Positions 10,626 through 20,779 of a DNA stretch of 64,000 nucleotides are shown here, piece after piece. The notes under the pieces are model-generated. The model was not told where the DNA came from and made no database searches. It saw only the letters and a list, made by a program, of their open reading frames with translations. Position 1 is the first letter of the stretch, and every line of letters starts with the position of its first letter. The stretch is taken from NCBI RefSeq assembly GCF_023618015.1, contig NZ_JAJKBJ010000006.1:62001-126000 (forward strand), read 5' to 3'. Made by a program: the position numbers and the translations under genes. This DNA is from Legionella maioricensis (GTDB lineage: Bacteria > Pseudomonadota > Gammaproteobacteria > Legionellales > Legionellaceae).

Positions 10626-12782
10626 GTGGCTAAAATTACAAAAGAAGTAGCATTTGGTGACCACACCTTAGTGTTAGAAACTGGTGAAGTAGCAAGACAA
10701 GCTGATGGTGCTGTATTAGTAAGCATGAATGGTACTCAAGTGTTGGTCACTGTGGTTGGAAAAAAAGAAGGGGGCGAGAGCAACGGCTTTTTTCCACTCA
10801 CCGTAAATTATCAGGAAAAATTCTATGCTGTGGGTAAAATTCCTGGTGGATTTAATAAACGTGAAGGAAGACCTAGTGACAATGAAACACTCATTTCACG
10901 TTTAATAGACAGGCCGATTCGACCTTTATTTCCTGATAGCTTCCGTAATGAAGTTCAGATAATCGCTACAGTTCTTTCTTTAAACCCTGACGTTTCTTCA
11001 GATATCCTCGCTATGATCGGTGCTTCGGCCGCTCTTGCTATATCCGGCGTTCCTTTCAATGGTCCAATTGGCGCTGCCCGCGTGGGTTATAAAGACGGTA
11101 TTTATTTGTTGAATCCTAGCCGTAAAGAACTAGAACAATCCAGACTTGATTTGGTTGTTGCCGGTACTAAAGATGCGATTTTGATGGTTGAATCAGAAGC
11201 TAAAGAATTAAGCGAAGACGTCATGCGTGGCGCGATAATGTTCGGTCATGAAATGATGAAGAGCGTTATAAAAGCAATAGAAGAACTGGCAGGAGAGGCC
11301 GGGAAAGCTCGTTGGGATTGGCAAGCAGCTGCTATCGACACTAACCTACAAGATAGAATTGCAGAGATGTCCAAGCATGACGTTGAAGCTGCCTATCTGA
11401 TTAGAGACAAACAACAACGATATCAACGTTTAGGCGAGTTAAAAGAACAAGCCATTGCTGCCTTGATGGTAGAAAACAGCGAGTTGAAGGCTGATGATAT
11501 TGGCGAAATGTTTGGTGAGCTGGAACGCTCTATAGTACGTAACCGTATTCTTGATGGCGAGCCTCGTATTGATGGTCGTGATCATAAAACAGTACGTCCT
11601 ATTGCTATTCGGACCAAATTCCTCGACAGAACTCATGGTTCTTGTTTGTTCACTCGCGGGGAGACTCAAGCGATTGTTGTTGCCACCTTAGGTAATGACC
11701 GTGATGCGCAAATTCTTGATGGAATCAATGGCGAGAGCAGAGATAGATTCATGTTGCATTATAACTTCCCTCCCTATTCTGTGGGAGAGACTGGAATGGT
11801 TGGTAGCCCTAAACGCCGCGAAATCGGGCATGGCCGTTTGGCTAAACGTGCTTTAATGGCAGTACTACCAGAAGCAGCTGATTTCCCTTATGTATTGCGT
11901 ATCGTTTCTGAGATTACTGAATCTAATGGCTCCAGTTCTATGGCAACGGTTTGTGGTACCAGTTTGGCGCTTATGGATGCAGGTGTGCCCTTAAAAGCAC
12001 CAGTTGCTGGTGTGGCTATGGGCTTAATTAAAGAAGGCGATCGTTTTGCCGTGTTGACTGATATATTAGGTGATGAAGATCATTTAGGTGACATGGATTT
12101 CAAAGTAGCGGGTACTGAAAATGGAATCACCGCATTACAAATGGATATTAAGATCACCGGTATTACTAATGAAATTATGGAGCAGGCTCTGGAGCAAGCT
12201 TTAGCGGGTCGTACTCATATTCTTGGGGTAATGAATAACTCATTGGCTGAGCATAGAGATGAACTGTCGCAACATGCTCCTCGCATCACAACGATGAAAG
12301 TAGCGGAAGATAAAATTCGCACGATTATTGGTAAAGGTGGCGCTACAATCAAAGGTTTGATTGAAAGTACCGGGGTTTCTATAGATATTGATGATACCGG
12401 TGTAATCCAGTTGTTTTCTCCAGATATGGACGCTCTGGAAGAGGCTCAAAAACAAATTAAAGCCTTAATTGCTGAAGTGGAAGTAGGTCAAACGTACCAA
12501 GGCAAAGTAAGCAAAATCGTTGATTTCGGTGCTTTTATCAATCTTTTACCTGGTAAAGATGGGTTGCTGCATATTTCTCAAATTTGCACTGACAGAACGC
12601 AAAAAGTCGAGGATGTGCTAAAAGAAGGTCAGGATATCGAGGTATTTGTTGCCGGTGTTGATAAACAAGGTCGAGTAAAACTGGAGTGGAAAGATAAGCC
12701 TCAGGCAGCAGAAGCGGCAGCGCCTGTTACTGAAGAACATCATGAAGTAGCTGACGCGGGTGATAATTCCGAAGAGGAATAA
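10626..12782 (+). CDS. pnp: Polyribonucleotide nucleotidyltransferase (PNPase)
   Basis: PNPase is the phosphorolytic 3'-5' exoribonuclease of the RNA degradosome. The 718 residues begin at a GTG codon preceded by GGGGAA. They show a first RNase PH core ([22 protein letters not shown]), an all-helical linker and a second catalytic RNase PH core ([14 protein letters not shown], with [18 protein letters not shown]). A KH domain ([16 protein letters not shown]) and a C-terminal S1 domain (about 625-690) follow, then an acidic tail. Length and order of domains are normal. Confidence 0.98.
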   Translation: MAKITKEVAFGDHTLVLETGEVARQADGAVLVSMNGTQVLVTVVGKKEGGESNGFFPLTVNYQEKFYAVGKIPGGFNKREGRPSDNETLISRLIDRPIRPLFPDSFRNEVQIIATVLSLNPDVSSDILAMIGASAALAISGVPFNGPIGAARVGYKDGIYLLNPSRKELEQSRLDLVVAGTKDAILMVESEAKELSEDVMRGAIMFGHEMMKSVIKAIEELAGEAGKARWDWQAAAIDTNLQDRIAEMSKHDVEAAYLIRDKQQRYQRLGELKEQAIAALMVENSELKADDIGEMFGELERSIVRNRILDGEPRIDGRDHKTVRPIAIRTKFLDRTHGSCLFTRGETQAIVVATLGNDRDAQILDGINGESRDRFMLHYNFPPYSVGETGMVGSPKRREIGHGRLAKRALMAVLPEAADFPYVLRIVSEITESNGSSSMATVCGTSLALMDAGVPLKAPVAGVAMGLIKEGDRFAVLTDILGDEDHLGDMDFKVAGTENGITALQMDIKITGITNEIMEQALEQALAGRTHILGVMNNSLAEHRDELSQHAPRITTMKVAEDKIRTIIGKGGATIKGLIESTGVSIDIDDTGVIQLFSPDMDALEEAQKQIKALIAEVEVGQTYQGKVSKIVDFGAFINLLPGKDGLLHISQICTDRTQKVEDVLKEGQDIEVFVAGVDKQGRVKLEWKDKPQAAEAAAPVTEEHHEVADAGDNSEEE

Positions 12783-12814
12783 AAACCTCGAAGAACAGTT
12801 GTTCATTTCAACTG

Positions 12815-12849
12815 GCCCGCAACAAATAAAGTTTGTTGCGGGCTTTTTT
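12815..12849 (+). terminator. Rho-independent terminator of pnp
   Basis: The stem GCCCGCAACAAA pairs with TTTGTTGCGGGC around a short TAAAG-type loop and is followed by six T. It starts 32 bases after the pnp stop codon. Confidence 0.9.
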
Positions 12850-12863
12850 ATTTTGGTTCAAAA

Positions 12864-12891
12864 GTAGCCTGGTTGCTTGCAACCAGGCTAC
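12864..12891. repeat. Perfect 12-bp palindrome at convergent gene ends
   Basis: GTAGCCTGGTTG, loop CTTG, then CAACCAGGCTAC. It lies between the pnp terminator and the end of convergent folE. It resembles the palindromes at 52998-53025 and 58582-58603 in size and position. It is probably a bidirectional terminator or a REP-like unit. Confidence 0.7.
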
Positions 12892-12911
12892 AGGTGCGTA
12901 TATTGGGGCTA

Positions 12912-13451
12912 TTAACGAATTAAATTCAAAAACTCACTGCGACTGCTCGCGTTAGCACGCATCTCACCTAACATCACGGAGGTAGTCATTACAGAATTTT
13001 GCTTTTCCACGCCACGCATCATCATGCACAGATGTTTTGCTTCTACAACGACAGCAACACCCCGAGCTCCGGTTATTGCTTCGATGCAATTGGCTATTTC
13101 ACTAGTCATGCGCTCCTGAATTTGCAATCTTCTCGCAAAAAAATCAACGATACGAGCAATCTTGGATAATCCTATGACTTTCCCATTCGGCAGATATCCG
13201 ACATGGCATTTGCCAAGAAATGGTAATAAGTGATGCTCGCACATAGAATACATCTCGATATCTTTCACAATAACGAGTTCACTCATGTCCGAATCAAACA
13301 GTGCCTCATTAATAATGTCATCAATATTTTCACGATAACCCTTAGTTAAATAACGCATTGCATTAGCAGCACGAGCAGGGGTATCTATTAATCCCTCACG
13401 AGTGATGTCTTCGCCTAATTCTTTAAGCAGATCAGAGTATAGTTGTTCCAT
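12912..13451 (-). CDS. folE: GTP cyclohydrolase I
   Basis: FolE converts GTP to dihydroneopterin triphosphate, the first step of folate (and pterin) synthesis. The ATG at 13451 gives 180 residues, the short bacterial form. Zinc ligands are visible as C71 and H74 in [10 protein letters not shown] and C142 in [10 protein letters not shown]. The pattern [12 protein letters not shown] is also conserved. An upstream in-frame start at 13478 would run into the preceding HIT gene and adds non-conserved residues, so I used the internal Met. It follows the HIT gene closely on the same strand. Confidence 0.95.
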   Translation of the reverse strand: MEQLYSDLLKELGEDITREGLIDTPARAANAMRYLTKGYRENIDDIINEALFDSDMSELVIVKDIEMYSMCEHHLLPFLGKCHVGYLPNGKVIGLSKIARIVDFFARRLQIQERMTSEIANCIEAITGARGVAVVVEAKHLCMMMRGVEKQNSVMTTSVMLGEMRANASSRSEFLNLIR

Positions 13452-13462
13452 AAAAAGAATTC

Positions 13463-13804
13463 CTAGCCTGGCGGCCAAGTCATTTGACGTCCGCCAAGTA
13501 AATGTAAATGAATGTGGTAAACTTCCTGCCCGCCACCAGAATTAATGTTAAAAACTAATCGGTAACCGTCCTCGCTAAGTCCCTCAGCCTGAGCTAATTT
13601 CTTGGCTCTTAAAACCATATTGCCCAGAAGCTGCGCGTCTTCCTCGTGGGTGTCATTAATTGTGGCTATATGCCGCTTGGGAATGACTAACACGTGGGTA
13701 GGTGCTTGTGGATTTATATCGCGAAAAGCCATTATATCATCATCTTGAAAAACCGCAGTAGCAGGAATTTCACCTCGGGCAATTTTGCAAAACAAGCAAG
13801 TCAT
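13463..13804 (-). CDS. hinT: HIT-family purine nucleoside phosphoramidase
   Basis: This is a small cytoplasmic histidine-triad hydrolase acting on adenosine phosphoramidates. The 113 residues start [14 protein letters not shown], contain [10 protein letters not shown] and end with the triad HIHLHLL at 97-103, whose middle His (99) is the nucleophile in the family. The two N-terminal Cys with a downstream His match the zinc site seen in many HinT proteins. It is probably co-transcribed with folE, 11 bases downstream. The symbol is assigned by similarity. Confidence 0.93.
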   Translation of the reverse strand: MTCLFCKIARGEIPATAVFQDDDIMAFRDINPQAPTHVLVIPKRHIATINDTHEEDAQLLGNMVLRAKKLAQAEGLSEDGYRLVFNINSGGGQEVYHIHLHLLGGRQMTWPPG

Positions 13805-13871
13805 AATTAACCTGATTAATCGATTAAAAAGATATTATACATTTCCTTCATTAGATTGCGACAGCTTGTCT

Positions 13872-13900
13872 TTGCCTTTTGGCGTAATTTTTCGCATAAT
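13872..13900 (+). promoter_or_regulatory. Sigma-70 promoter for ppa
   Basis: The -35 box TTGCCT (13872-13877) and the -10 box CATAAT (13895-13900) have a 17-base spacer. They lie about 30 bases before the ppa start codon. Confidence 0.6.
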
Positions 13901-13931
13901 AGGCTTTTTTACTTAGTATAAGGGTATATAA

Positions 13932-14468
13932 ATGAGTTTAATGGAAATTAAGAGTGGCAAAGATGTGCCAAATGAAATTAACGTTATTATTGAAATCCCT
14001 ATGCATGGTGAGCCAGTAAAATATGAAGTAGATAAAGAGTCTGGCGCTTTATTTGTTGATCGATTTATGGCTACTGCCATGTTTTATCCTGCGAATTACG
14101 GATATATTCCCAATACCCTGTCTGAAGATGGTGACCCTGTTGATGTGTTGGTAGTGACGCCCGTCCCTTTAATTAGCGGTGCTGTAATTGCCTGTCGTCC
14201 AGTGGGCATGTTAAAAATGACCGATGAATCAGGGATCGACGCTAAATTACTTGCCGTTCCTACTCATAAATTAAGCACCTTGTATCATGATGTCCAAACT
14301 CATTTGGATTTACCACAGCACTTATTGTTAACCTTGGAGCACTTTTTTAGCCACTATAAAGATTTGGAAAAAGGTAAATGGGTTAAAATAGAAGGCTGGG
14401 TAGGCCCTGATGAAGCACGTGAAGAAATTATCGCCAGCATAAAGCGCTTCGATCAGAATAAAAAATAA
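13932..14468 (+). CDS. ppa: Inorganic pyrophosphatase
   Basis: This is the soluble family I pyrophosphatase, which hydrolyses PPi to drive biosynthetic reactions. The 178 residues contain the substrate segment [18 protein letters not shown] and [18 protein letters not shown]. The metal-binding signature DGDPVDVLV follows, and then a conserved [14 protein letters not shown]. Length is typical of the E. coli-type hexamer. It is a single gene with its own promoter. Confidence 0.97.
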   Translation: MSLMEIKSGKDVPNEINVIIEIPMHGEPVKYEVDKESGALFVDRFMATAMFYPANYGYIPNTLSEDGDPVDVLVVTPVPLISGAVIACRPVGMLKMTDESGIDAKLLAVPTHKLSTLYHDVQTHLDLPQHLLLTLEHFFSHYKDLEKGKWVKIEGWVGPDEAREEIIASIKRFDQNKK

Positions 14469-14615
14469 GACGGATCATCACCCAATAGTGCCAAAAAATT
14501 GTTCTGTATCTAATAATGATGAAGGGTTTATATCTTTTGAACCCTTCTTCAATCTCGCTTTCTTGATCACCTTATGATAATTTATTTTCTAGCACCAAAG
14601 GCTTAAGGAAATTAA

Positions 14616-15881
14616 GTGCAATTCCCTCTTTCAACATTATTAATCATATTGATTTTTTTGATTTTCTTATCAGGTTTTTTTTCTGGATCTGAGATAGGCA
14701 TGATGTCTATTAATAGATATAAATTGCGCTACCTGGTAAAAAAGCAGAACAAACAGGCAATACGTGTTAACCAGATGCTGGCACGGCCTGATAGACTATT
14801 AAGTGTAGTACTCATCGGTAATACTTTAGCTAATATCGTTGCCTCTACCATAGCCACGTTAATTGGACAGCGTTTTTATGGTGATGCCGGGGTTGCTGTG
14901 GCTACTGCACTTTTAACCCTGGTAGTATTGGTTTTTGCCGAGATGACCCCCAAGACGTTGGCAGCTATTTATCCCCAACAAGTTGCGTTTGCTTCCTCAT
15001 TGCCCTTAAAAATTTTACAGTGGATTTTTGCCCCCTTGGTGCAGGCCATTAGTCTTATTTCAAATGGGATTTTGCGTTTGTTTGGCATTTCAATTAATCG
15101 AATTCAAAAAGAGGCATTAACTGGCGAAGAGTTACGCTCCGTGGTGCACGAAGCAGGGGGACTTTTACCCATAGAGCATAAAAGCATGCTGATCAGTCTA
15201 TTGGATCTCGAGCAGGCAACTGTTGAAGACATTATGGTTCCGAAAGCGGATATCGTTGGTATTGATTTGGAGCAACCCTGGCTACAACTTCTTGAGCAAT
15301 TAGAGACAGCCCAACATACGCGCCTGCCTTTATACCGCGGGTCCATCGATAATTTAGTGGGAATGATTCATGCCCGAGATGTATTAAATTTGGCTTTAGA
15401 GCATAAATTGGATCTGGATACTTTATTAAAAATAGCTGATCCTCCCTATTTTATTCCAGAAGCGACCCCTTTAAATATTCAAATTTTAAATTTCAGGAAA
15501 ATGAGAAGACGAAGTTGTTTCGTGGTAGATGAGTATGGAGATATTCTCGGTTTAGTCACCATGGAGGATATTCTTGAAGAGATAGTAGGGGAATTTACCA
15601 CGGATATTGCTGCTCTTAGCCGAGATATTACCCCTCAAGACGACGGTTCGGTCATTGTGGATGCCAGTTCAACGTTACGTCATTTAAATCGAATGATGAG
15701 CTGGAATTTGCCTTTAATTGGCCCGAGAACATTAAGTGGCCTGATTATAGAGTATCTTGGCTACATTCCACCGGCGGACTCTTGTTTAACGATTGAAAAT
15801 TATCGGATCGAGATTTTGAAAGTGAGTGACAATACGATCAAGGGAGTAAAAATGATCAAGGTGGGTAAGAAAAGAAAATAA
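14616..15881 (+). CDS. CNNM/CorB-type transporter-associated membrane protein
   Basis: This is an inner-membrane protein of the HlyC/CorC (CNNM) family, often linked to magnesium or cobalt handling. The 421 residues start at GTG after AAGGAA. They show an N-terminal DUF21 domain with about four helices (1-170, including SGFFSGSEIGMMSINRYKL). Two CBS modules follow (VEDIMVPKADIVGID to about residue 330, including VVDEYGDILGLVTMEDILEE). A C-terminal CorC_HlyC domain ends the protein. The exact substrate cannot be read from sequence. It is likely monocistronic. Confidence 0.9.
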   Translation: MQFPLSTLLIILIFLIFLSGFFSGSEIGMMSINRYKLRYLVKKQNKQAIRVNQMLARPDRLLSVVLIGNTLANIVASTIATLIGQRFYGDAGVAVATALLTLVVLVFAEMTPKTLAAIYPQQVAFASSLPLKILQWIFAPLVQAISLISNGILRLFGISINRIQKEALTGEELRSVVHEAGGLLPIEHKSMLISLLDLEQATVEDIMVPKADIVGIDLEQPWLQLLEQLETAQHTRLPLYRGSIDNLVGMIHARDVLNLALEHKLDLDTLLKIADPPYFIPEATPLNIQILNFRKMRRRSCFVVDEYGDILGLVTMEDILEEIVGEFTTDIAALSRDITPQDDGSVIVDASSTLRHLNRMMSWNLPLIGPRTLSGLIIEYLGYIPPADSCLTIENYRIEILKVSDNTIKGVKMIKVGKKRK

Positions 15882-16080
15882 AATCACCGGCTGTTAACTG
15901 GATGTTAGATTTATTCATCAATACTTTATGAATTCGTGCGATTTGCATCCCATATCATTTTTTGTTACGGTATTAATGCGCAGTATTAACAAATAATTAT
16001 CACAGGAGAGCAAGAAGAAATTTTATTATTTCACAATGAACAACTGCTGACTGGAGTTTAACTAGCAGAAGGAGTGCACT

Positions 16081-16731
16081 ATGAAGAATAATAATAAATT
16101 GACCGCATCCCGCGTACTTGAAGTGATTAACACGCTTTTTGAGCAAAATGGAAAAACGGATATTCCTGATATAAACGAAATTTGCTTCAGGGCCAAAGTA
16201 AGTCGTAACACCGCATTTAAATACCTATATGAGTGGTGGGAAAAATATCAAAAGAATGAGCACAACTCAGAGCTATTGAGTTATTTTCCAAGTCTGGAGC
16301 AGTTTCCGGAGGAAAATATATTACAAAACATCAGTATGCACCTCCAAGGCCTCGTCAAAGAGTTTGCCGTTCATAGCGACTCGCTTAATTATCTCCCTGA
16401 TTCGCCTTATCCCCTGGGTAATTACCTATTGAATTCTTTGCAAGAAATTGAAGATAAACTGTTTATCGCTTTAGCCGAATTTGAAGAACTGCATCAAAGT
16501 AAGGAAATGGTGGAATTAGAACTTAAAAATACCCGCTTGGAAAGCAATCGTTTGTATGAAGAAATTGAAGAAATGCAGAATATTGCTAATAAAAAATTAG
16601 TGCAGTTGCAGGAAGAATTAGATGCCAGTAGGCGAGAGGTTATTGCCGCGGATCACTTGGTTAAAGTCCTAAAGCGAGAAAAACGTATGTCACAAAAGAA
16701 CTTGTTTTATTATTATAAATTCAATTCTTAA
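16081..16731 (+). CDS. Putative DNA-binding protein, KfrA-like N-terminus and coiled coil
   Basis: The first 60 residues look like the KfrA-type helix-turn-helix module (LTASRVLEVINTLFEQNG, then an HTH-like stretch FRAKVSRNTAFKYLYEWW). Residues about 130-205 are strongly charged with heptad character, predicting a long coiled coil. KfrA proteins are alpha-helical DNA binders of plasmids and accessory regions. The gene stands alone after a GAAGGAG site. Function on the chromosome is unknown; assignment to KfrA is by pattern only. Confidence 0.6.
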   Translation: MKNNNKLTASRVLEVINTLFEQNGKTDIPDINEICFRAKVSRNTAFKYLYEWWEKYQKNEHNSELLSYFPSLEQFPEENILQNISMHLQGLVKEFAVHSDSLNYLPDSPYPLGNYLLNSLQEIEDKLFIALAEFEELHQSKEMVELELKNTRLESNRLYEEIEEMQNIANKKLVQLQEELDASRREVIAADHLVKVLKREKRMSQKNLFYYYKFNS

Positions 16732-16740
16732 CTAATGTGA

Positions 16741-16791
16741 CTTGAGCTATTAAGACAACTTCTTGAGCCGGTTTTATTTTAATAGCTTAAG
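16741..16791. terminator. Inverted repeat between convergent genes
   Basis: CTTGAGCTATTAA (16741-16753) pairs with TTAATAGCTTAAG (16779-16791) with one G-T mismatch. It sits between the ends of the KfrA-like gene and the DUF1810 gene and is probably a bidirectional terminator. Confidence 0.5.
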
Positions 16792-16823
16792 TTTTAAGTC
16801 CGTATCTTCAATGATTAGATTTA

Positions 16824-17957
16824 CTAAAAGTTAAAGGGATGGATTGAGTTGTCTTCTATTATTTGTTTTTCCGGAGCATTTTGTATGAGTTGTTCCAGAC
16901 TACCGTGTTCTGCAACCAGCCCTCCTAATCTTCCTTCTGACAAGGCAGCTCGTTCCACACTGGTTAGTGGTGCATTTAATTGGGGAGCGGTTGGGTCAAG
17001 CAGCTGTTTTAATTTCGTAGCCGCACTTATTTTAACGTCACGATTTTTTTCATGGAAGTGATCGCTTCCCGAAATGGCGTCCATAATTAAATAAATTAAA
17101 GACATTACCCCTAAAAAGTTATAGTGAAAAGACCATTCATTTCTTCTCATCTCAATATATCCTTCAAGGCTTGGAATAAGAGGGGATAAAACTTCGGGCT
17201 CTGTATCCTCAACCGGAGTAAGTGGAGCAGAAATTTCATCCTGTTCTGTTTTGATAGGAATAACAGGGGGGGCATCCAGCGCCGTATTGTCAGGAACAAC
17301 TGGGTTTTTATCGGGTATTGGCAGGGTATGAACAACCAGAGGGACATCGGGTATTGGTGGGGTATGAATAACAGGAGGTTCAAAGAAAGTGGTTTTAGGA
17401 CGAACCACAGAAGGTTTTGCAGGGGGCGTCTTTATCTCCTGGGGCTTAATCGTTATTGATGGTCTTGAAGCTGATTGCAAATAAGATTCGGTTTGCATAC
17501 AAGGGTAATAATGTTGTTTTGCAACCAAAGCAAAAATATGGTCGCAGCGAATTTTAAGATCTTTGAAGTCATTCTTGGGATTTGTTATTTGCGAGTCCAG
17601 GAACGAGGCCGCTTCACGGAATAAGGTTAAGCTGGAAAGCAGTTTAAGGTCATCGGGCTGTCCCATTAGTTGATCAAGACGCAGGTTGGGGTGGGAACTT
17701 AATTGGGATTCAATAATCTTAATTATTTTATAATAATTCTTAAAAAGAGTCTCATCACGGAGGTAATCACAAGCCTCCTCAAAATTTGCAATGCCATAAT
17801 ATTGGGAGGGGGCACTGAAGCCAAGGATGCCTAGTTGAGGAAGAATATACCAAATCCAGTGGGTTCTTTTCTTACCCGCAGTTATTTCTCTTTCTGCCTG
17901 CGCATAGCCGTCAACTTCTTTTAACTGCGCATCACGAAAACGGTCGAGATCGGACAT
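16824..17957 (-). CDS. DUF1810-domain protein with proline-rich linker and extra C-terminal domain
   Basis: From ATG 17957 (preceded by GGAG) the N-terminal 145 residues match the DUF1810 family: RFRDAQ, a basic KKRTHWIWYILPQLG stretch, FSAPSQYYGI and the MGQPDDLKLLSSLTLF motif. Stand-alone DUF1810 proteins are about this length. Here it is followed by a proline-rich linker (about 165-265, with repeated HTPPIPD and HTLPIPD units) and an extra C-terminal domain. That domain has one hydrophobic stretch (FHYNFLGVMSLIYLIMDAI) and a charged KISAATKLKQLLD segment. The biochemical role is unknown. The extension makes it a possible Dot/Icm substrate (inference). Confidence 0.7.
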   Translation of the reverse strand: MSDLDRFRDAQLKEVDGYAQAEREITAGKKRTHWIWYILPQLGILGFSAPSQYYGIANFEEACDYLRDETLFKNYYKIIKIIESQLSSHPNLRLDQLMGQPDDLKLLSSLTLFREAASFLDSQITNPKNDFKDLKIRCDHIFALVAKQHYYPCMQTESYLQSASRPSITIKPQEIKTPPAKPSVVRPKTTFFEPPVIHTPPIPDVPLVVHTLPIPDKNPVVPDNTALDAPPVIPIKTEQDEISAPLTPVEDTEPEVLSPLIPSLEGYIEMRRNEWSFHYNFLGVMSLIYLIMDAISGSDHFHEKNRDVKISAATKLKQLLDPTAPQLNAPLTSVERAALSEGRLGGLVAEHGSLEQLIQNAPEKQIIEDNSIHPFNF

Positions 17958-17993
17958 TCTAATTCTCCGGTTAAATAACCAAGCAGCCAACAT

Positions 17994-18301
17994 GGTTTTT
18001 TTACAATCTTACTGTAATATGATTGTGCAAGTATACCTTAATTTTAGAGGATAAGCTCCCATTTGTTGCGTTTTTATAAAGCAAAAGGCTTGAAATTTGA
18101 TCCCCATGAGGAGCAATAAAAAAATAATGCCGGATTTAATAGAGAATGATGTTATTAAAGGAAGTTATTTATGATGAAAATTAGTTTGGCCCAAGAGCGT
18201 GGTCATGCCAGTCGGGGCCTGTCTGTTTCAGTCCTAAATTGCATCATTCAATAGGCAAAAATTTATGATAAAGTGAATCCATTATAAATGGAGTGGCATA
18301 A
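17994..18301. other. Intergenic region before the copper oxidase gene
   Basis: This gap separates the divergent DUF1810 and multicopper oxidase genes and should hold promoters for both. A possible small leader frame lies at 18171-18254. No clear copper-regulator (CueR or CopR) operator was recognised. Confidence 0.4.
18171..18254 (+). CDS. Possible 27-residue leader peptide upstream of the copper oxidase
   Basis: ATG ATG starts a 27-codon frame preceded by AAAGGAAG at a good distance and ending in TAG 47 bases before the oxidase start. The product is MMKISLAQERGHASRGLSVS plus seven residues. One Cys and one His do not make a metal site convincing. It may be a chance frame. Only its ribosome-binding site and position suggest a leader. 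Confidence 0.25.
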   Translation: MMKISLAQERGHASRGLSVSVLNCIIQ

Positions 18302-20779
18302 TTGAAATCAAACTCACTTTTTAACCGCTTGTTGCTTGCGATAGTCACCCTATTGTTTTTTCATTCCATTATGGCGGCTCATCGCACGGTGAACCTGACC
18401 GTTAAATATAAAATGGTGCAATTCGCCGGGAAAGTCAGAAAAGCCATTGCCGTAAATGATCAGATACCAGCTCCTACCTTACATTTTAAAAAAGGGGATA
18501 AGGTTACTATTAATGTGTATAACCAACTGGATAAAGAAACGGCCATTCACTGGCATGGTTTAATTCTACCTTGGCAAATGGACGGGGTTTTAGGCGTGAC
18601 CCAACATGGCATTCCGCCTGGAGGCGTTTTTCATTATCAGTTTACTTTGGAGCAAGCTGGCACTTATTGGTATCATGCTCATGCCGGATTACAGGAACAA
18701 CAGGGCCTGTATGGTGCTTTTTTAGTTGATCCGCCCAATCCTCCGAACTATAAGTATACTAAAGATTATGTAGTCGTACTGTCGGATTGGAGCAACACGG
18801 AGCCAGAACAGATTCTGGCTAATCTTAAAAAAGAAGGAGATTTCTACGCTCCCAAATTTCCATTACAGCCCTCATTAGTCAAGTTTCTTCATGATTATCA
18901 TCACGCTTCCGCCAGTGAACGGAAAGAAATTGTTGATGATTATAAAATGATGCAGCAAATGCGGATGAGTATTTATGATATTAGTGATGTAGCCTATGAT
19001 GCGTTCCTATTAAATGGCCGTTCAAAATTAAATCCATGGACAGCCCCAGTAAGTGTTGGTGATATTGTACGACTTCGTTTTATTGGGGCAGGCGGTAGTA
19101 CTATTTTTAAGGTCAAGATTCCTGGTTCTTCTATGCAAATGGTGCATGTGGAAGGAAACGATGTAGTACCCTATTCAATAAAAGAGTTTAAAATTGCACC
19201 TGGTGAAACTTATGACGTGCTGGTCAAAATCCAAAGAAACCATCCTTATATTATTTATGCCGAATCCATTGATACCCTAGGGGCAGCTTATGGCGCTTTA
19301 GTCACGCAACCTCATCAATCAGTTCATTACCAGAACGTTACTCCATTTCCTGAACCAGTGCCTGTTATGCGAGAAATGATGTCCTTGATGATGAGTGACA
19401 GCGGCTCTTCTTCCATGAATAAGCACAGCAGCAAGTCGCATTCAATGAAATCACCTCATATAAAAATGAATCATGATATGAAAATGGATCACGGGATGAA
19501 GATGGATCATGGGATGCAAATGGGGGCTATGCATATGAATATGCCTACAGAGCCTACCTTGATAGGGGATAAGTTGACCTCTTTTGTGCCTTCCCCTGCC
19601 AAGACAATGGGTACAAAATATCAAACCTTAAAAGCAGCAGTTAAAACCAATGATCCTGATAAACCGGTAAGCAAGGTTATAAAAATGGAGTTATTTGGTT
19701 ATATGGAACGCTACATATGGTTTATTAATGGTGTTCCCGAGTATCTGGCTCGCCCCATCCCTTTAAAGCCCAATAAACGTTATCGTTTTATTTTTACCAA
19801 TCCATCAATGATGCGTCATCCCATGCACATACACGGACATTGGTTCATTTTACGGAATGGGCATGGCCGTTATGATCCGTTATTGCATACTCTGGATGTG
19901 CCCCCTGGAGCAACTGTTACTGCTGATCTTGATACCGACGCCAGCGGTCAATGGCTTTTTCACTGTCATCTTCTTTATCATATGATGAGTGGCATGTCGC
20001 GAGTATTTCAGTACACCACCTTAATCGAAATTACAAAAGGGCAGGCAAAACCGGAACATGTCGTGAAACAAACCGCCTATGTTAATCGCCCCATTGTTCG
20101 CGTTGATAAAGAGCCTATTGATCCCGCATTGGTTCGTCATCCTATGGCACACCCGATGAGTATATATAAGGCAAGTTTTGTGGATCTGGGGGCAGATCCT
20201 TTTCATCCGGTGCAAAAACTGACGTTTAAGGGGTTATACGGTCGAGACTATAACAAACTTGAATTATTTATTAATGATGCTGAAGCGAGCAAAGGTACTA
20301 TTCCCAATGCGGATTTGGATATTTTTTATTGGCATCTGGTCTCTCAATTTTGGGCAATAAAAGGGGGCGTCAATTATTTTTATCGTCCAGCCTTAACCCC
20401 ATATTGGCAACCGGGCATTGGAATTGAAGGATTAATGCCCTATTTTATCGATACCAATATTCGCGGCTATTATTACCATGGAAGTTTTAAGTTGGATGCG
20501 GAATTGGAACGTGACTCTCAAATTACCAATAACTTGTTTTTAAGAACAGGAATTAGAACCATTTTAGCATCTAAAACAGTCGTAGCTGCGGCCATTGGCA
20601 ATGGTCTAAATCAAATGCGCTACATCGTTAGACCTTATTATCGAATGACACCTGGATTAAATGTTTTTGTTGAATATGAACATGAACAGGATTATGGATC
20701 ATTTAAAGCGATGCAACGTCTTGAGGAAGAGAGTGAGGCTAAAGACACAATCATTTTGGGGCTGTCAATGGTGTTTTAA
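18302..20779 (+). CDS. Multicopper oxidase (CopA type) fused to a CopB-like outer-membrane domain
   Basis: This is a periplasmic copper oxidase and copper-resistance protein. A TTG start gives a signal peptide (to about residue 26). Three cupredoxin domains follow, with copper ligands in HWHG (83-86), WYHAH (123-127), HPMHIHGHW (506-514) and HCHLLYHMMSGM (554-565). A Met/His-rich insert of repeated MDHGMKM-like units lies at about 355-417. From about residue 626 the sequence changes to a CopB-like beta-barrel (GLYGRDYNKLELF, IEGLMPYFIDTNIRGYYY, final Phe after GLSMV). CopA and CopB are usually separate genes. The fusion is read directly from one open frame with no break. Confidence 0.85.
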   Translation: MKSNSLFNRLLLAIVTLLFFHSIMAAHRTVNLTVKYKMVQFAGKVRKAIAVNDQIPAPTLHFKKGDKVTINVYNQLDKETAIHWHGLILPWQMDGVLGVTQHGIPPGGVFHYQFTLEQAGTYWYHAHAGLQEQQGLYGAFLVDPPNPPNYKYTKDYVVVLSDWSNTEPEQILANLKKEGDFYAPKFPLQPSLVKFLHDYHHASASERKEIVDDYKMMQQMRMSIYDISDVAYDAFLLNGRSKLNPWTAPVSVGDIVRLRFIGAGGSTIFKVKIPGSSMQMVHVEGNDVVPYSIKEFKIAPGETYDVLVKIQRNHPYIIYAESIDTLGAAYGALVTQPHQSVHYQNVTPFPEPVPVMREMMSLMMSDSGSSSMNKHSSKSHSMKSPHIKMNHDMKMDHGMKMDHGMQMGAMHMNMPTEPTLIGDKLTSFVPSPAKTMGTKYQTLKAAVKTNDPDKPVSKVIKMELFGYMERYIWFINGVPEYLARPIPLKPNKRYRFIFTNPSMMRHPMHIHGHWFILRNGHGRYDPLLHTLDVPPGATVTADLDTDASGQWLFHCHLLYHMMSGMSRVFQYTTLIEITKGQAKPEHVVKQTAYVNRPIVRVDKEPIDPALVRHPMAHPMSIYKASFVDLGADPFHPVQKLTFKGLYGRDYNKLELFINDAEASKGTIPNADLDIFYWHLVSQFWAIKGGVNYFYRPALTPYWQPGIGIEGLMPYFIDTNIRGYYYHGSFKLDAELERDSQITNNLFLRTGIRTILASKTVVAAAIGNGLNQMRYIVRPYYRMTPGLNVFVEYEHEQDYGSFKAMQRLEEESEAKDTIILGLSMVF

